IMG/VR virus record: IMGVR_UViG_3300035181_001319
Span: 1 to 62,841 of that record
Direction: 5' to 3' (one strand)
DNA length: 62,841 nt
Origin: a virus
Below, in pieces: positions 7,784-15,647 of this stretch (within the stretch, counting starts at the first letter, position 1; every line of letters begins with the position of its first letter). Position numbers and translations under genes: made by a program. The notes below the pieces were generated by a model, which saw nothing but the letters and a program-made list of their open reading frames with translations, was not told the origin of the DNA and did not search any database.

Positions 7784-9994
7784 CTATTTCCTATATCTTT
7801 CGCCACGCCAGCCTTCGGCATCGACCGGACAACCTGCGGCCCATCCTGGAGTTTCAGAGATGAGCAATTCAAACTCCTTGACATTGCCCTTGTCTTTATC
7901 CACTTCAGCAATCAATTCATCATGGACTGACAGGAGCACGTCATAGACCCCAGTCTCATCTGCTCGAACCATGGCCAAGGCCATCAAGTCGCGTGCTGTA
8001 GCCTGGGTGATATTTTCCACAAGCTTTCCACCATAGGTGTCTTGCATACTCCACTTTTTGGTGTATGGGTCTACAGCCCAAAACGTAATGACTGGCTTGA
8101 GCACCGGAGCACCCGTGGAGTCCTTGAAAGGCGTCTTGCGAAGTACCAGCTTGGGATACCAGTAGTGAAGCGGCTTGCCAGAAGCCAAATAGGTGCGAAG
8201 GCAAGGCTGACCTCCAATGTCTTCAACAATCCATGAATTGCGACCGCGTTTGCATTCAATCATTTGGCCTGGATTACGAATGGCCTGCACAGCCCCTTCT
8301 TCTTGGTCACGCCACATTTGCTTGACCTCAGGATAGCGGGCCCGGTACCTGTTCACGGTGAACTGCATGAGTACTAGGCTGTGCATATTCTCCCGAATGC
8401 TTAATCCCGCGTCCCGCATCCTCTTGATGCGCTTCTTGTCAGTGAGGAAATACTTCTCAATCTTCTCAACAAGCACGTCGTATTCTGGGCCGACAATCTT
8501 GCGGCACTGCTCTGGCGAGAATTCAATGTCATACTTCTTGCAGGTGAGAAGGAAGGTCACAAAGCCCATTTCAAAGCCAAGGCCAAGAATAGCTTGCTTG
8601 CCAAATTGCCGCTCAACCGGGTGGTCTTTCTTTTTGACCTTAAACCCGTAAATGCCGGTGGCCATGTCACAGTAAATGTCTTCACCCGCCCGAAACACGT
8701 TCAAAGCAGTATCATCGCCAGCGAGCCAGAAAACCACTCGGGCTTCGATAGCTGCAAAGTCTGCCACAATCAAGTCACGGCCAAGTGTTGCTGTAAGGGC
8801 CCCGCGAAGGGCAAAGGATAGGTGCTCCATGACTTCGCCAAACAAGGCTCGGATGGCATCATAGTCTTCCTCAATGATCAGCTTGCATGCCAATTCCATG
8901 AGCTTGATGTCACCACGCGGAAAGTTGTGTGGTTGCACACCCTTGCCAGCCCATCTACCAGTGCCAGCACCGTGATACATCATCAAGTCCCGCAAGCGCC
9001 AGTCCTGGGCATCAGCCCGCTCCAGCATTGCCTCATACTTGGCAGTGGAAGACCGGTTGACTTCACGTATGATATTAATTGCGGCCAGTATTTCAGCGGG
9101 CAGTTTCTTCTCAGCAAACTTGTCAAGCGTTGCGGCCTGTGTGTCCGGAAGGGCTACGCCCTGGACGTTAACCCAGTCCTTGATCTTTGCGCGCTGAGAG
9201 GCGCTAAACCCCTCACGCTCTTCATCTGGAATGCCCATAATGTCTGCCAGTTCTTCGTTCATGGCAGAGATTTCCCGGTTTCGCATTCTCAGGGCGCTGT
9301 TGACCATGGTCAGGTCACACCGAATGCCCCGAAGGTTCATATCCTGGTCCATTTGCCAGATACGAAGCTCGCCAGGAGGCAGGTCAGGCAGAAGTTCAGA
9401 GAAGGCATGCTCTGTCTCCACATCATTCATGCAATAGACCCAATTGCGCTCAAAATCCTCCACACTTTCATGCCACAGGATATGGGTTTCAGGATCAATG
9501 CCAGCATTGAGCATAGCCGCCTTTTCAAGCTTCAAAGGCTTGCGAGGCTTGCAAAGCTTGCGCATGATTTTGTTGCCCTCCATGTCCTTTTCAACAGACA
9601 TGTTCAAGGCCTTGACCGCATTTTCAAGTGACCGCGGCAGGGAATAGTACGCGGCCTTGGCCGCCGAACAGCGCCACTGCTCACGGGCAATAGGATGCCA
9701 ACCCCACAAGGGAACCATGATGTTGGTCCACATGCAATACTCAAAAAAGCGGTTGTGAGCTTCAACTAGCATGCCTGAGTCGATTGCATCCATGAGGTCT
9801 TGAGGATATGGGCTCTCTTCAATGCCTAGGTGCGCATAGCCAGGATGCCACAGTTTGGTCTTGGCGTGGCTAATTTTATAGGCAAGACACAGGGGCTTTG
9901 TGGAGGAATGCTTTGAATACAACCAAGCGCCACGGCCAATATCACAAGCCGACCTTGACTCAAAGTCTATTGTTATTTTGGGTTCATTTGTCAT
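7784..9994 (-). CDS. DNA polymerase I-type (family A) with 3'-5' exonuclease
   Basis: 736 residues. The exonuclease domain begins at once: IDFES (Asp10, Glu12) is Exo I, HNRFFEY is Exo II, and YCMNDVETE near 190 is Exo III. The polymerase domain follows with motif A (VADFAAIEARV, near 410), motif B (RQFGKQAILGLGFEMG, near 465) and motif C (SVHDE, near 690), so both metal-binding aspartates are present. There is no 5'-3' exonuclease domain, the usual state in phages. This is the replicative polymerase of the phage. A terminator hairpin lies only 15 bases upstream of its start. Confidence 0.95.
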   Translation of the reverse strand: MTNEPKITIDFESRSACDIGRGAWLYSKHSSTKPLCLAYKISHAKTKLWHPGYAHLGIEESPYPQDLMDAIDSGMLVEAHNRFFEYCMWTNIMVPLWGWHPIAREQWRCSAAKAAYYSLPRSLENAVKALNMSVEKDMEGNKIMRKLCKPRKPLKLEKAAMLNAGIDPETHILWHESVEDFERNWVYCMNDVETEHAFSELLPDLPPGELRIWQMDQDMNLRGIRCDLTMVNSALRMRNREISAMNEELADIMGIPDEEREGFSASQRAKIKDWVNVQGVALPDTQAATLDKFAEKKLPAEILAAINIIREVNRSSTAKYEAMLERADAQDWRLRDLMMYHGAGTGRWAGKGVQPHNFPRGDIKLMELACKLIIEEDYDAIRALFGEVMEHLSFALRGALTATLGRDLIVADFAAIEARVVFWLAGDDTALNVFRAGEDIYCDMATGIYGFKVKKKDHPVERQFGKQAILGLGFEMGFVTFLLTCKKYDIEFSPEQCRKIVGPEYDVLVEKIEKYFLTDKKRIKRMRDAGLSIRENMHSLVLMQFTVNRYRARYPEVKQMWRDQEEGAVQAIRNPGQMIECKRGRNSWIVEDIGGQPCLRTYLASGKPLHYWYPKLVLRKTPFKDSTGAPVLKPVITFWAVDPYTKKWSMQDTYGGKLVENITQATARDLMALAMVRADETGVYDVLLSVHDELIAEVDKDKGNVKEFELLISETPGWAAGCPVDAEGWRGERYRK

Positions 9995-10008
9995 GGCTTC
10001 AATATGCG

Positions 10009-10033
10009 AAAAGGGGTCCGGCTAAGGACCCCT
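10009..10033 (-). terminator. Rho-independent terminator before polymerase gene
   Basis: Hairpin AGGGGTCC / GGACCCCT (10012-10019 with 10026-10033) followed on the minus strand by TTTTC. It sits between the small-gene cluster ending at 10041 and the polymerase start at 9994. With no room for a promoter in between, polymerase expression would need read-through or a promoter inside the cluster. Confidence 0.75.
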
Positions 10034-10040
10034 CAACTTT

Positions 10041-10283
10041 TCAGGTACGTGGCCGGCGAACCTGGCGGTAGCGACGATCCGGCGGAACCTTGGGCATTGG
10101 CTTCATGTCACTGGCTTCAATCAGGTAGCGCTCGACCAGACTGTGCTGGTTGGAGTGCTCTGGGACGCGCCGAAAGCCATTGCCATTGGGTCGCAGGGCA
10201 ATCATGGCCATGGCATGATCAGCACGCAGGCGACAGGCTTCAGGACTGCGGTTCGTTTGGCTTAGATGCAATGGAATGTTCAT
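10041..10283 (-). CDS. hypothetical basic protein (80 aa)
   Basis: Start ATG 10283 follows AAGGAGG and overlaps the TGA of the upstream gene. The protein is arginine-rich at the C-terminus (PPDRRYRQVRRPRT) and has no recognised motif. A 160-codon plus-strand frame over the same bases lacks a ribosome site and is a shadow. Confidence 0.55.
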   Translation of the reverse strand: MNIPLHLSQTNRSPEACRLRADHAMAMIALRPNGNGFRRVPEHSNQHSLVERYLIEASDMKPMPKVPPDRRYRQVRRPRT

Positions 10284-10576
10284 TTGGAAACCTCCTTAAG
10301 GTTCATACAGACTACTTCAAGGCCTTGCTCAGCACGACCATCAACTTTGGTAACTCTGTGCTCGACGTCCATGGATTCATCGTCAAAGCCTCTGTCGATA
10401 GTGACAACTGTGTAATGCCAACCGCGCAGCCAATAGGTCAATGCTACTTTGGCAGCGCCTTTGCTTGTGAAAAGCCGAGGCGGTAAATTAAAGCGGGGCT
10501 CGGAATAGGTGTAGCCCTTGTGGACTTCTGGAAGAAAAGCCCCGTCACTTGGCCGCTTGATTGCCCAGAACTTCAC
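10280..10576 (-). CDS. hypothetical protein (98 aa), GTG start
   Basis: GTG 10576 is preceded by AAAGGAG and overlaps the TGA of the membrane-protein gene upstream (GTGA). The frame is open further upstream, but that part lies over two other genes with better starts. The product begins MKFWAIKRPSDGAFLPEVHKG, a short beta-rich protein with aromatic residues. The function is unknown. It is coupled to the next gene by an ATGA overlap. Confidence 0.6.
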   Translation of the reverse strand: MKFWAIKRPSDGAFLPEVHKGYTYSEPRFNLPPRLFTSKGAAKVALTYWLRGWHYTVVTIDRGFDDESMDVEHRVTKVDGRAEQGLEVVCMNLKEVSK

Positions 10577-10740
10577 TTCTTTTCTCCTTGCTTTAGCTTG
10601 AGCTGAATTGCAGGGTCCCATTTTGCAGGGAGAACAATCACAACTGCCACGATCAGGATTGCAAGCCAATCCCAGTTCATCTTGACACAGGCTACCATAA
10701 GGCAGCAAAGGCCAATTGCATACCAGCCAGGATACCGCAT
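10573..10740 (-). CDS. small membrane protein (55 aa)
   Basis: The start ATG 10740 overlaps the previous stop as TGATG. Two hydrophobic stretches are visible: WYAIGLCCLMVACV and LAILIVAVVIVLP, separated by KMNWDW, with a charged C-terminus KLKQGEKK. It is a two-helix inner-membrane protein of unknown role, part of a run of overlapping small genes (10280-11281). Confidence 0.55.
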   Translation of the reverse strand: MRYPGWYAIGLCCLMVACVKMNWDWLAILIVAVVIVLPAKWDPAIQLKLKQGEKK

Positions 10741-10865
10741 CACATCTGCCCCTGGTTGTTGCGAGCGATGTAAAGAGCTTCCATGTGCTTGTGGAAAGAC
10801 TGCACAAAGTCTGCATTCTCACTTTCGCCATGGACTTTCACCAGACGGTAGGCAATCAAAGTCAT
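10740..10865 (-). CDS. small hypothetical protein (41 aa)
   Basis: ATG 10865 overlaps the TGA of the upstream gene (ATGA) and is preceded by GGGAGAGC. The product begins MTLIAYRLVKVHGESENADF and continues as a helical segment with no recognised motif. The coupling on both sides is the main support that it is real. Confidence 0.5.
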   Translation of the reverse strand: MTLIAYRLVKVHGESENADFVQSFHKHMEALYIARNNQGQM

Positions 10866-11281
10866 GCTGCTCTCCCTTTGTATTTGAATTTGCGCGTCTC
10901 GACTGCGCTCAATAGCTCCAGCTTGTGCAGCTTGCGAACTTGAATGCGGCCGTCAGCGTTGAAGAAAAAAGCCTGCGTTGGCCACTTGCTGAACACCTCG
11001 GAACCAAAGAGGCTATTGAGCCACTTGCGAGTAAACTCTACTTCCAAGTACCCTTCTTTCAAGTGATCGGCAACAGTCATTGCCCCGGCCGCTTCAGCTT
11101 GGCAAGGGATCATAGTGAAGCCACTTTGGTTTTGCTGAACACGAACAAACTTCACACAGCGTTCTACCCAGTAGTTCTTGAAGTCGCTATGAACGTGGAC
11201 AACAAGGCTGGGGGTGCCTTTTTTGGGTCTTGATCGCGCCACTCGAACGTCTGATGGTGACTCCATGCTTATTATTGCCAA
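10862..11281 (-). CDS. hypothetical protein (139 aa), TTG start
   Basis: TTG 11281 is preceded at six bases by AAAGGAG, which decides the start; the next in-frame ATG lacks a site. The protein is mixed alpha/beta with basic segments and no family I recognise. It is the first gene downstream of the promoter at 11300-11339. Confidence 0.6.
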   Translation of the reverse strand: MAIISMESPSDVRVARSRPKKGTPSLVVHVHSDFKNYWVERCVKFVRVQQNQSGFTMIPCQAEAAGAMTVADHLKEGYLEVEFTRKWLNSLFGSEVFSKWPTQAFFFNADGRIQVRKLHKLELLSAVETRKFKYKGRAA

Positions 11282-11299
11282 CTTAAGCTCCTTTTATCT

Positions 11300-11339
11300 G
11301 GCCATGACTAAGTTTAGCATGTTGCTCAAAGCTTGTAAA
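11300..11339 (-). promoter_or_regulatory. sigma70-like promoter, conserved copy B
   Basis: On the minus strand: TTTACA (11339-11334), 17-base spacer, TAAACT (11316-11311), then TTAGTCATGGCC. It is nearly identical in layout to the promoter at 4609-4649, and again begins right behind a terminator. It drives the 10041-11281 gene cluster. Confidence 0.75.
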
Positions 11340-11341
11340 GC

Positions 11342-11366
11342 AAAAAGCCCCGGTTTCCCGGGGCCT
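11342..11366 (-). terminator. Rho-independent terminator of the ncRNA region
   Basis: Hairpin GCCCCGG / CCGGGGC (11347-11353 with 11358-11364), loop of four, followed on the minus strand by TTTTTG. It lies ten bases beyond the CCA end of the tRNA-like element and gives a defined 3' end for a non-coding transcript. Confidence 0.85.
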
Positions 11367-11376
11367 TACGCCTGCT

Positions 11377-11473
11377 TGGAGCAATCCGGGTGGAGTCGAA
11401 CCACCTCCATGTGAGGGCCTGAGACTGTCAGACCATGCCCTCATCACTTCTCCATTACCACTTGGCGGACTGC
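11377..11473 (-). ncRNA. tRNA-like RNA element with encoded CCA end
   Basis: On the minus strand, GCAGTCC (11473-11467) pairs with GGATTGC (11387-11381), followed by a T discriminator and an encoded CCA ending at 11377. A perfect T-arm is present: GGTGG, loop TTCGACT, CCACC (11405-11389). A consensus D-loop, AGTGGTAA, is closed by CCA/TGG. The middle part does not fold into a normal anticodon arm: the best stem is a 7-bp TGAGGGC/GCCCTCA helix with a long loop. One base is also extra or missing at each junction of the acceptor stem. I read it as a tRNA-like structure or a decayed tRNA, not a standard tRNA. Confidence 0.5.
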
Positions 11474-11746
11474 AAACTGGACTTAGGAGACTGCAGGTTT
11501 GCCGAGCTAGGCCCGGAACCAAAGCAGATGGCCATCTTGCTGACTTAAACCATGGCGAGGAGCTACCTCACTTGCACGTCAGAACCTTGGCAACCCGCAG
11601 TCACATAAATCCAGTTGGGGTTCTCTCTCCCCCGTCACCGCCTGTCAGCCGTCAGGCACGCGGTTCAGCCTTTTGCCCTACTGACTGGGCCGCTTGCTAG
11701 TCCGGTGTCACAAGCGGTAGTCCGTTAGTCCCGGACAGGCCCCTCT
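11474..11746 (-). ncRNA. putative structured non-coding RNA upstream of tRNA-like element
   Basis: About 270 bases between the stop of the 11747-12469 gene and the tRNA-like element hold no ORF with a ribosome site. They do contain a series of compact hairpins: GTCCG/CGGAC, CCGCTTG/CAAGCGG (7 bp, near 11688-11717), GCCC/GGGC, GCCTG/CAGGC and GGGG/CCCC. The motif GGACTA recurs three times. The terminator at 11342-11366 follows. I infer one structured RNA of roughly 370 bases, strand from the terminator. It lacks the conserved cores of RNase P RNA and tmRNA. Confidence 0.45.
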
Positions 11747-12469
11747 TCACACCAAGCGTTGGAACGCTGGATATGTCCGATATTCGCCAGTGATGGTCAT
11801 CTTCAGGTTCTCGCCATCACGGTGCCCGTCGAAGTTGGCAGGCATATCCGTGATCATGGCAACCAGAACCTTGCGCACATCATCTTCCGGCCAGCATGAG
11901 CGCAGCTTAGCCGCTTGGTCCGCCCGAACATAGCCGACGTGATGCCAACCCTTATCCTTGTAGTCCCACATCAGCACCATGACGGCGGTGACGTCAGCTT
12001 CATTGGTCGGTTCAGCTACGAGAAGGGCCATGTTGTGCTGTCGCTTGCGGGTCAGAACGTCCTGCGCCTTCTTTGGACGGAAGTGCTGACCGACCAGGTT
12101 GACAATCGTGTGCCCGTCTTTCAGGTCACGATGGTATTCCTGCCTAAAGTCCCAGCCGGCCGAGGTGATGACGTCCGCCGCCACTTCGCCAATGTTAGCC
12201 GGAACGGGCGTATGTTTGGTTTTGGGCCTGGCTTTCAGCATGCTTTGTGTGGGTTCCGCGACCGGCTCTTTGACAAGAGTCTTGAGAACTTCATCCCACG
12301 ACAAACCCATGGACGTACCAAAGCGCATGATTGCGGCGTCCAGTTCGGCAACGGCTTTCTCATGCTTCATGTTTTCCTGCCGCCGCATCTCCTGCACGAC
12401 GGCATTCAGGCCAAACTGGTTCACGACCCGCTCAACAACGACTTCGATCTTTGTTCCCGTAAAGTTCAT
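11747..12469 (-). CDS. hypothetical protein (240 aa)
   Basis: ATG 12469 is preceded by AAGGAGC; the frame extends upstream over another gene's end without a site. The protein has an N-terminal helical region (VVERVVNQFGLNAVVQEM) and a basic linker near 100, then a domain with TIVNLVGQHFRPKKAQ. I see no known family. It lies between the coiled-coil gene and the ncRNA in the replication region. Confidence 0.6.
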   Translation of the reverse strand: MNFTGTKIEVVVERVVNQFGLNAVVQEMRRQENMKHEKAVAELDAAIMRFGTSMGLSWDEVLKTLVKEPVAEPTQSMLKARPKTKHTPVPANIGEVAADVITSAGWDFRQEYHRDLKDGHTIVNLVGQHFRPKKAQDVLTRKRQHNMALLVAEPTNEADVTAVMVLMWDYKDKGWHHVGYVRADQAAKLRSCWPEDDVRKVLVAMITDMPANFDGHRDGENLKMTITGEYRTYPAFQRLV

Positions 12470-12500
12470 CTCTTTGCTCCTTAGATGTTCCTTGATATAA

Positions 12501-12701
12501 CTATGTGCTTTCAGGCTTGGGATCGGTGCCAACACTTTTGGACTTTTCAACCTCGAGCGCCTGCTGAAGCGCAACGTTCAGCTGTTTGGACTCGAAAAGC
12601 TCGATGGCCAACTGTTGAGCCCTTTGCAGCATGACCTGGATCATGGTATTGGCTTCTTGCAGGGCCACCTGCGCGTGAATTGGATTTGGTTGCGTTGTCA
12701 T
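12501..12701 (-). CDS. small coiled-coil protein (66 aa)
   Basis: ATG 12701 follows AGAGGAGC. Almost the whole sequence is predicted helix rich in Gln, Ala and Leu (ALQEANTMIQVMLQRAQQLA), consistent with a coiled coil, ending in a charged tail. The function is unknown. It starts just after the terminator of the DUF2815 gene. Confidence 0.55.
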   Translation of the reverse strand: MTTQPNPIHAQVALQEANTMIQVMLQRAQQLAIELFESKQLNVALQQALEVEKSKSVGTDPKPEST

Positions 12702-12718
12702 ATTTTGCTCCTCTATAC

Positions 12719-12745
12719 AAAGAGGCCCGCCAGAAGGCGGGCCTC
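12719..12745 (-). terminator. terminator after DUF2815 gene
   Basis: Ten-base-pair hairpin GAGGCCCGCC / GGCGGGCCTC with loop TTCT on the minus strand, followed by TTTGTAT. The stem is strong and the T-run short, so termination may be partial. Confidence 0.75.
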
Positions 12746-12767
12746 AATGCTGCGTTCAAGTTGCTGA

Positions 12768-13334
12768 TCAAGCCAGAGGATCGACGCCGGCTTCGTCCAG
12801 CCACGACTCGTCGACTTCCTCGCCCCCGAAGTCGTCCGACGCATCGGTCCGCGAATCCAGGCGATCGCCGTCTTTGATCTTCTGGAGGTTCTGCAGGCCA
12901 AGTGCCACGCCCTTGCCCACGTTGTCATAGGCATAGGCAGTGACCGTCGCCCGGGCATAGCAGCCAGGGTAAAAGTCCTCGGGGTCGGTCAGCGGGGTGT
13001 TGTCAAGGAAGATGATGCCGGGGCGCATCTTGCTGGACAGGTTGGCAAAAATCTTGCCCTCGCCAAAGCCGGTCAGACCTTCTTTCTCGGCGCCGTCGCG
13101 GAAGGGTTTCTTGAAGTTGGCCGGCAATGCTGACAGCTTCTTTTTGAACTTTTCCACGGAAACCGAGTCGGCCAGTGCCATCATGGCATCCCACAGCGCT
13201 TTGTCTTTCGCCGTGAACTTTGCGGGTTCCCAGACCGCACAGACGCTGTACTTGGGTGCGCCACCTTCATAGCTGGAAGCTTCGAAGACAGACGGGAACG
13301 AAACCCGGAAAACCGGGGTCAACACTTTTGCCAT
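12768..13334 (-). CDS. ssDNA-binding protein, DUF2815 family
   Basis: 188 residues with the DUF2815 signature: TPVFRVSFPSVF at the start, APKYSVCAVWEP, a central lysine-rich region, then YPGCYARATVTAYAYDN and GVALGLQNLQKI. The family includes the Enc34-type phage OB-fold ssDNA-binding proteins. The C-terminus is acidic (DDFGGEEVDESWLDE) and ends VDPLA, analogous to the protein-binding tail of bacterial SSB and identical in its last four residues to two other proteins here. It is next to the DUF2800 nuclease, its usual partner. Confidence 0.88.
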   Translation of the reverse strand: MAKVLTPVFRVSFPSVFEASSYEGGAPKYSVCAVWEPAKFTAKDKALWDAMMALADSVSVEKFKKKLSALPANFKKPFRDGAEKEGLTGFGEGKIFANLSSKMRPGIIFLDNTPLTDPEDFYPGCYARATVTAYAYDNVGKGVALGLQNLQKIKDGDRLDSRTDASDDFGGEEVDESWLDEAGVDPLA

Positions 13335-13391
13335 TGCATATCTCCTTGCATGGACATTTTCACTAAGGGACGATCCGCCTTAGCGTAGTGG

Positions 13392-13418
13392 AAGCCTAGA
13401 CTTTTGCAGTCTAAGCCT
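13392..13418 (-). promoter_or_regulatory. hairpin between DUF2800 and DUF2815 genes
   Basis: Eleven-base-pair stem AGGCTTAGACT / AGTCTAGGCTT with loop GCAAA on the minus strand, without a T-run. It lies within the 90-base gap between the two coding regions. It could be an RNA processing or stability element that separates expression of the nuclease and the ssDNA-binding protein. Confidence 0.5.
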
Positions 13419-13424
13419 ATACCG

Positions 13425-14816
13425 TTATACGTCGCTCTCGTCCAGTGCGGCCAAGGCCTCATCCTTCGGGAAGTCTGCTGCAGGATCAATAATCACTTCA
13501 GCTCGAGGGTCAGACTCATGGGCCAGAGTGATACCACCCTGTCCTTTGGCTGCAATGGGCTCAATCTGCCAGTTTGTGTCATTGGTCAAGCGGTGACCAT
13601 TCACAAGCTGCTTGGCTTGACTGCTGATCTTTTCAACTACAGCCGGCGAGGCCAACTTGGGCTGGGTAAGGAAGTCTTTGGGGTCTGCACCGATTTCCAC
13701 CAAGCGCGCAACCACACCCTCTTCATCGAGGAGCCACTGCCGGTTTGCCCTCTTGCGGACAAGTTTGTGACCTGGCACCTTGACCCCTTGTTCTGCTAGA
13801 CGTTGGGCAAGAGCTTCAACAGCCCGATTACGGGCATCTAGCACAGGCACCCACAACAGCGCACGACCCAAAGACTCAACGCCCTTGGGTGCCGGCAAAG
13901 AAGCAGGCGGCTCCTCACTGAAGTCTGCAACAGCCTCACGCTCGGCCAGTCGGTGAAGAGACGGACAGACGGCCAGGGCCGGACAAAAAGCTGACTTGCA
14001 GTGCTCGCCTGGAACCAGGAACTTGTCTTGCCAATGCTCTTCTTTGCCCCGTTGTGTATACTGAGGATATTCATTGTAGGCTTCCATAACCACATCAGCT
14101 GCAAGGGCCAAAGTCTCACGGAATTCCAATAGTTCGTCCATGGAGCAGGTGAATCGACGGACGCCCCCCAACGGGTGCGGACACCTCGGCTGGACCACAA
14201 TGATTGTGACATGTGTGTGCGTGAAGTCATACTTGTGCGCGGCGCCCAGAGCATAGTAGAGCAACTGACTGTTGCCCTTGTGCTTGCCCGTTGCTTTGTC
14301 CACGACAGAGACCTCAACGGGCACTCCCTGGCCGTGCTTGTAGTCAATGACCACCAACTCTTCCAGGAATTGTGACAAGCTCACGTCGTTGGTGCCAAAC
14401 ATATTTGGCCGAACCCACGACAGGTCAAACTGGTGTTCAATCATCAGCTCGACTTCAGGACCCAGCCGTGCATGCTCGGTCCATACAGTCCGCAGCATAA
14501 CGTCGACCGCGTCCATCATGTCCAGATCAACCTCAAAGGCGTCTGGATCACGCTTTTGCTTGTTGATTGATCCGTCAAGGCTGATCCAATAGCCCCGGTA
14601 CAACCGTGACTCTTTCCTGCCTTCACGAAGACATTCCTCCACAAGGCTGTGGGCGGCGGTGCCGAGCTGGGCAAAGCTTGAAGACCCACGCTTCATGATC
14701 GCAGGCATGTCGTCGATGTAGCGCACTGACCCTGGGCAAGTCATCCAGCGTTTGGTCTGTGAGGCCGACAGCTTCGCATGGGCGCGGTCGGTTGGGTTGG
14801 ATTGTTCGGTGGCCAT
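13425..14816 (-). CDS. PD-(D/E)XK nuclease, DUF2800 (RecB/Cas4-like)
   Basis: 463 residues. The N-terminus (LSASQTKRWMTCPGSVR) is the typical helix of RecB-family nucleases. The catalytic core is GTNDVSLSQF followed by VVIDYKHGQGVPVEV (D...DxK), then SQLLYYALGA. Cysteines in CKSAFCPALAVCPSL near 290 are placed as in Cas4-like iron-sulfur nucleases. DUF2800 proteins regularly occur beside DUF2815 ssDNA-binding proteins and are thought to act in phage recombination. Its start overlaps the stop of the Ntn-hydrolase gene by one base. Confidence 0.85.
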   Translation of the reverse strand: MATEQSNPTDRAHAKLSASQTKRWMTCPGSVRYIDDMPAIMKRGSSSFAQLGTAAHSLVEECLREGRKESRLYRGYWISLDGSINKQKRDPDAFEVDLDMMDAVDVMLRTVWTEHARLGPEVELMIEHQFDLSWVRPNMFGTNDVSLSQFLEELVVIDYKHGQGVPVEVSVVDKATGKHKGNSQLLYYALGAAHKYDFTHTHVTIIVVQPRCPHPLGGVRRFTCSMDELLEFRETLALAADVVMEAYNEYPQYTQRGKEEHWQDKFLVPGEHCKSAFCPALAVCPSLHRLAEREAVADFSEEPPASLPAPKGVESLGRALLWVPVLDARNRAVEALAQRLAEQGVKVPGHKLVRKRANRQWLLDEEGVVARLVEIGADPKDFLTQPKLASPAVVEKISSQAKQLVNGHRLTNDTNWQIEPIAAKGQGGITLAHESDPRAEVIIDPAADFPKDEALAALDESDV

Positions 14817-15427
14817 CAGCAGGTTATCCTTGCAAAGTGTGGGCAGTCAGGAGCTTGACATACATATCCCATAACGCCGTCAAGCCGGATGCCACACTTT
14901 TTGCATGAAGCTGCCTGTGCCATGGTTTCTGGGTCCGTAAAGGGTCGGATCGCTGGCATATGTGGGACAAAGTCCTCGGCCATGCGGTGACGGAGCGTTT
15001 CAATCGGTGGTCCGCTCCAAATATCGTGTACGCACGCCGCTTCGACAGCTCCGGGCGCAGAAGCACCTAACTGTAAAGCTCCGAGCGCAATAAGCGCTCC
15101 AGACCCAATGGCAAAGAAGGGCGCAGTCAGTGGCCCACTCAAGTGGAATGAATTGTAGCCATACAGGGCAGTGCCGTCAGGCAGCACAACCAACAGGGTA
15201 AAGTCCTGGTCGACCGGAGCGAAGTTGGGGACTTTCTGGAGGTCTGCACCAGCCATATACCAATCCATGACGGCCTCTGCTTGACCAGGTTTGTTGGATG
15301 AACAACCCAGAAGCACGCCACCTTTTGTCTTGCGGATTTTTGACTTGATACCCAGAGTGGCATTGTAGCCTGCATATGCCCGGGAGTCAGCCGCAAGCTC
15401 TCCGTCCCTGTAACAAATGGTTGTCAT
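14816..15427 (-). CDS. proteasome/HslV-like Ntn hydrolase with C-terminal zinc ribbon
   Basis: 203 residues. After Met1 removal the N-terminus is TTICYRDGELAADSR, the proteasome beta/HslV start: Thr nucleophile, Asp14, and Lys near 28-33 in GIKSKIRK. The central strands and PFFAIGSGALIALGAL match the GSG turn and following helix of the fold. The last 30 residues add a probable zinc ribbon (CKKCG...CQAPDCPH) that HslV lacks. It overlaps its neighbours on both sides. Homologues occur in other phages with unknown targets. A dodecameric peptidase is an inference. Confidence 0.8.
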   Translation of the reverse strand: MTTICYRDGELAADSRAYAGYNATLGIKSKIRKTKGGVLLGCSSNKPGQAEAVMDWYMAGADLQKVPNFAPVDQDFTLLVVLPDGTALYGYNSFHLSGPLTAPFFAIGSGALIALGALQLGASAPGAVEAACVHDIWSGPPIETLRHRMAEDFVPHMPAIRPFTDPETMAQAASCKKCGIRLDGVMGYVCQAPDCPHFARITC

Positions 15428-15645
15428 GTCAGAATACCTATCGATGCAAGGAAAGTCACGCGAGCTTCTCTTGACGCCAGAAGTTCAGGACTGCAACAGG
15501 AGAAGTCTGGACAGCATTCCCCGTCGGAGCTCTTGAAGCCGGGGGCCGTAGCCCCCGGACTCCAAGGATTGTGCCAGGGCCGACCTGCAGCCCACTCCAA
15601 TAGCTGATACTTTGCAGCGGACGGATAGTCGGCAAAATCTGGCAT
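15424..15645 (-). CDS. small cysteine-containing protein (73 aa)
   Basis: The protein has W-A-A-G-R-P-W-H-N repeats of aromatic residues and a CCPDFSCCSPELLA segment, a pattern common in short proteins of alphaproteobacterial phages. Two CC pairs suggest metal binding. Its stop overlaps the start of the Ntn-hydrolase gene by 4 bases. No function is known. Confidence 0.65.
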   Translation of the reverse strand: MPDFADYPSAAKYQLLEWAAGRPWHNPWSPGATAPGFKSSDGECCPDFSCCSPELLASREARVTFLASIGILT

Positions 15646-15647
15646 GG

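Noticed and set aside
8822-9631. 269-codon plus frame inside the DNA polymerase gene
   Set aside because: Antisense to conserved exonuclease and polymerase sequence, no ribosome site.
11377-11746. tmRNA, RNase P RNA or an ordinary tRNA cluster
   Set aside because: No tag reading frame, no P4-type core and no normal anticodon arm could be found; kept only as an unclassified structured RNA.
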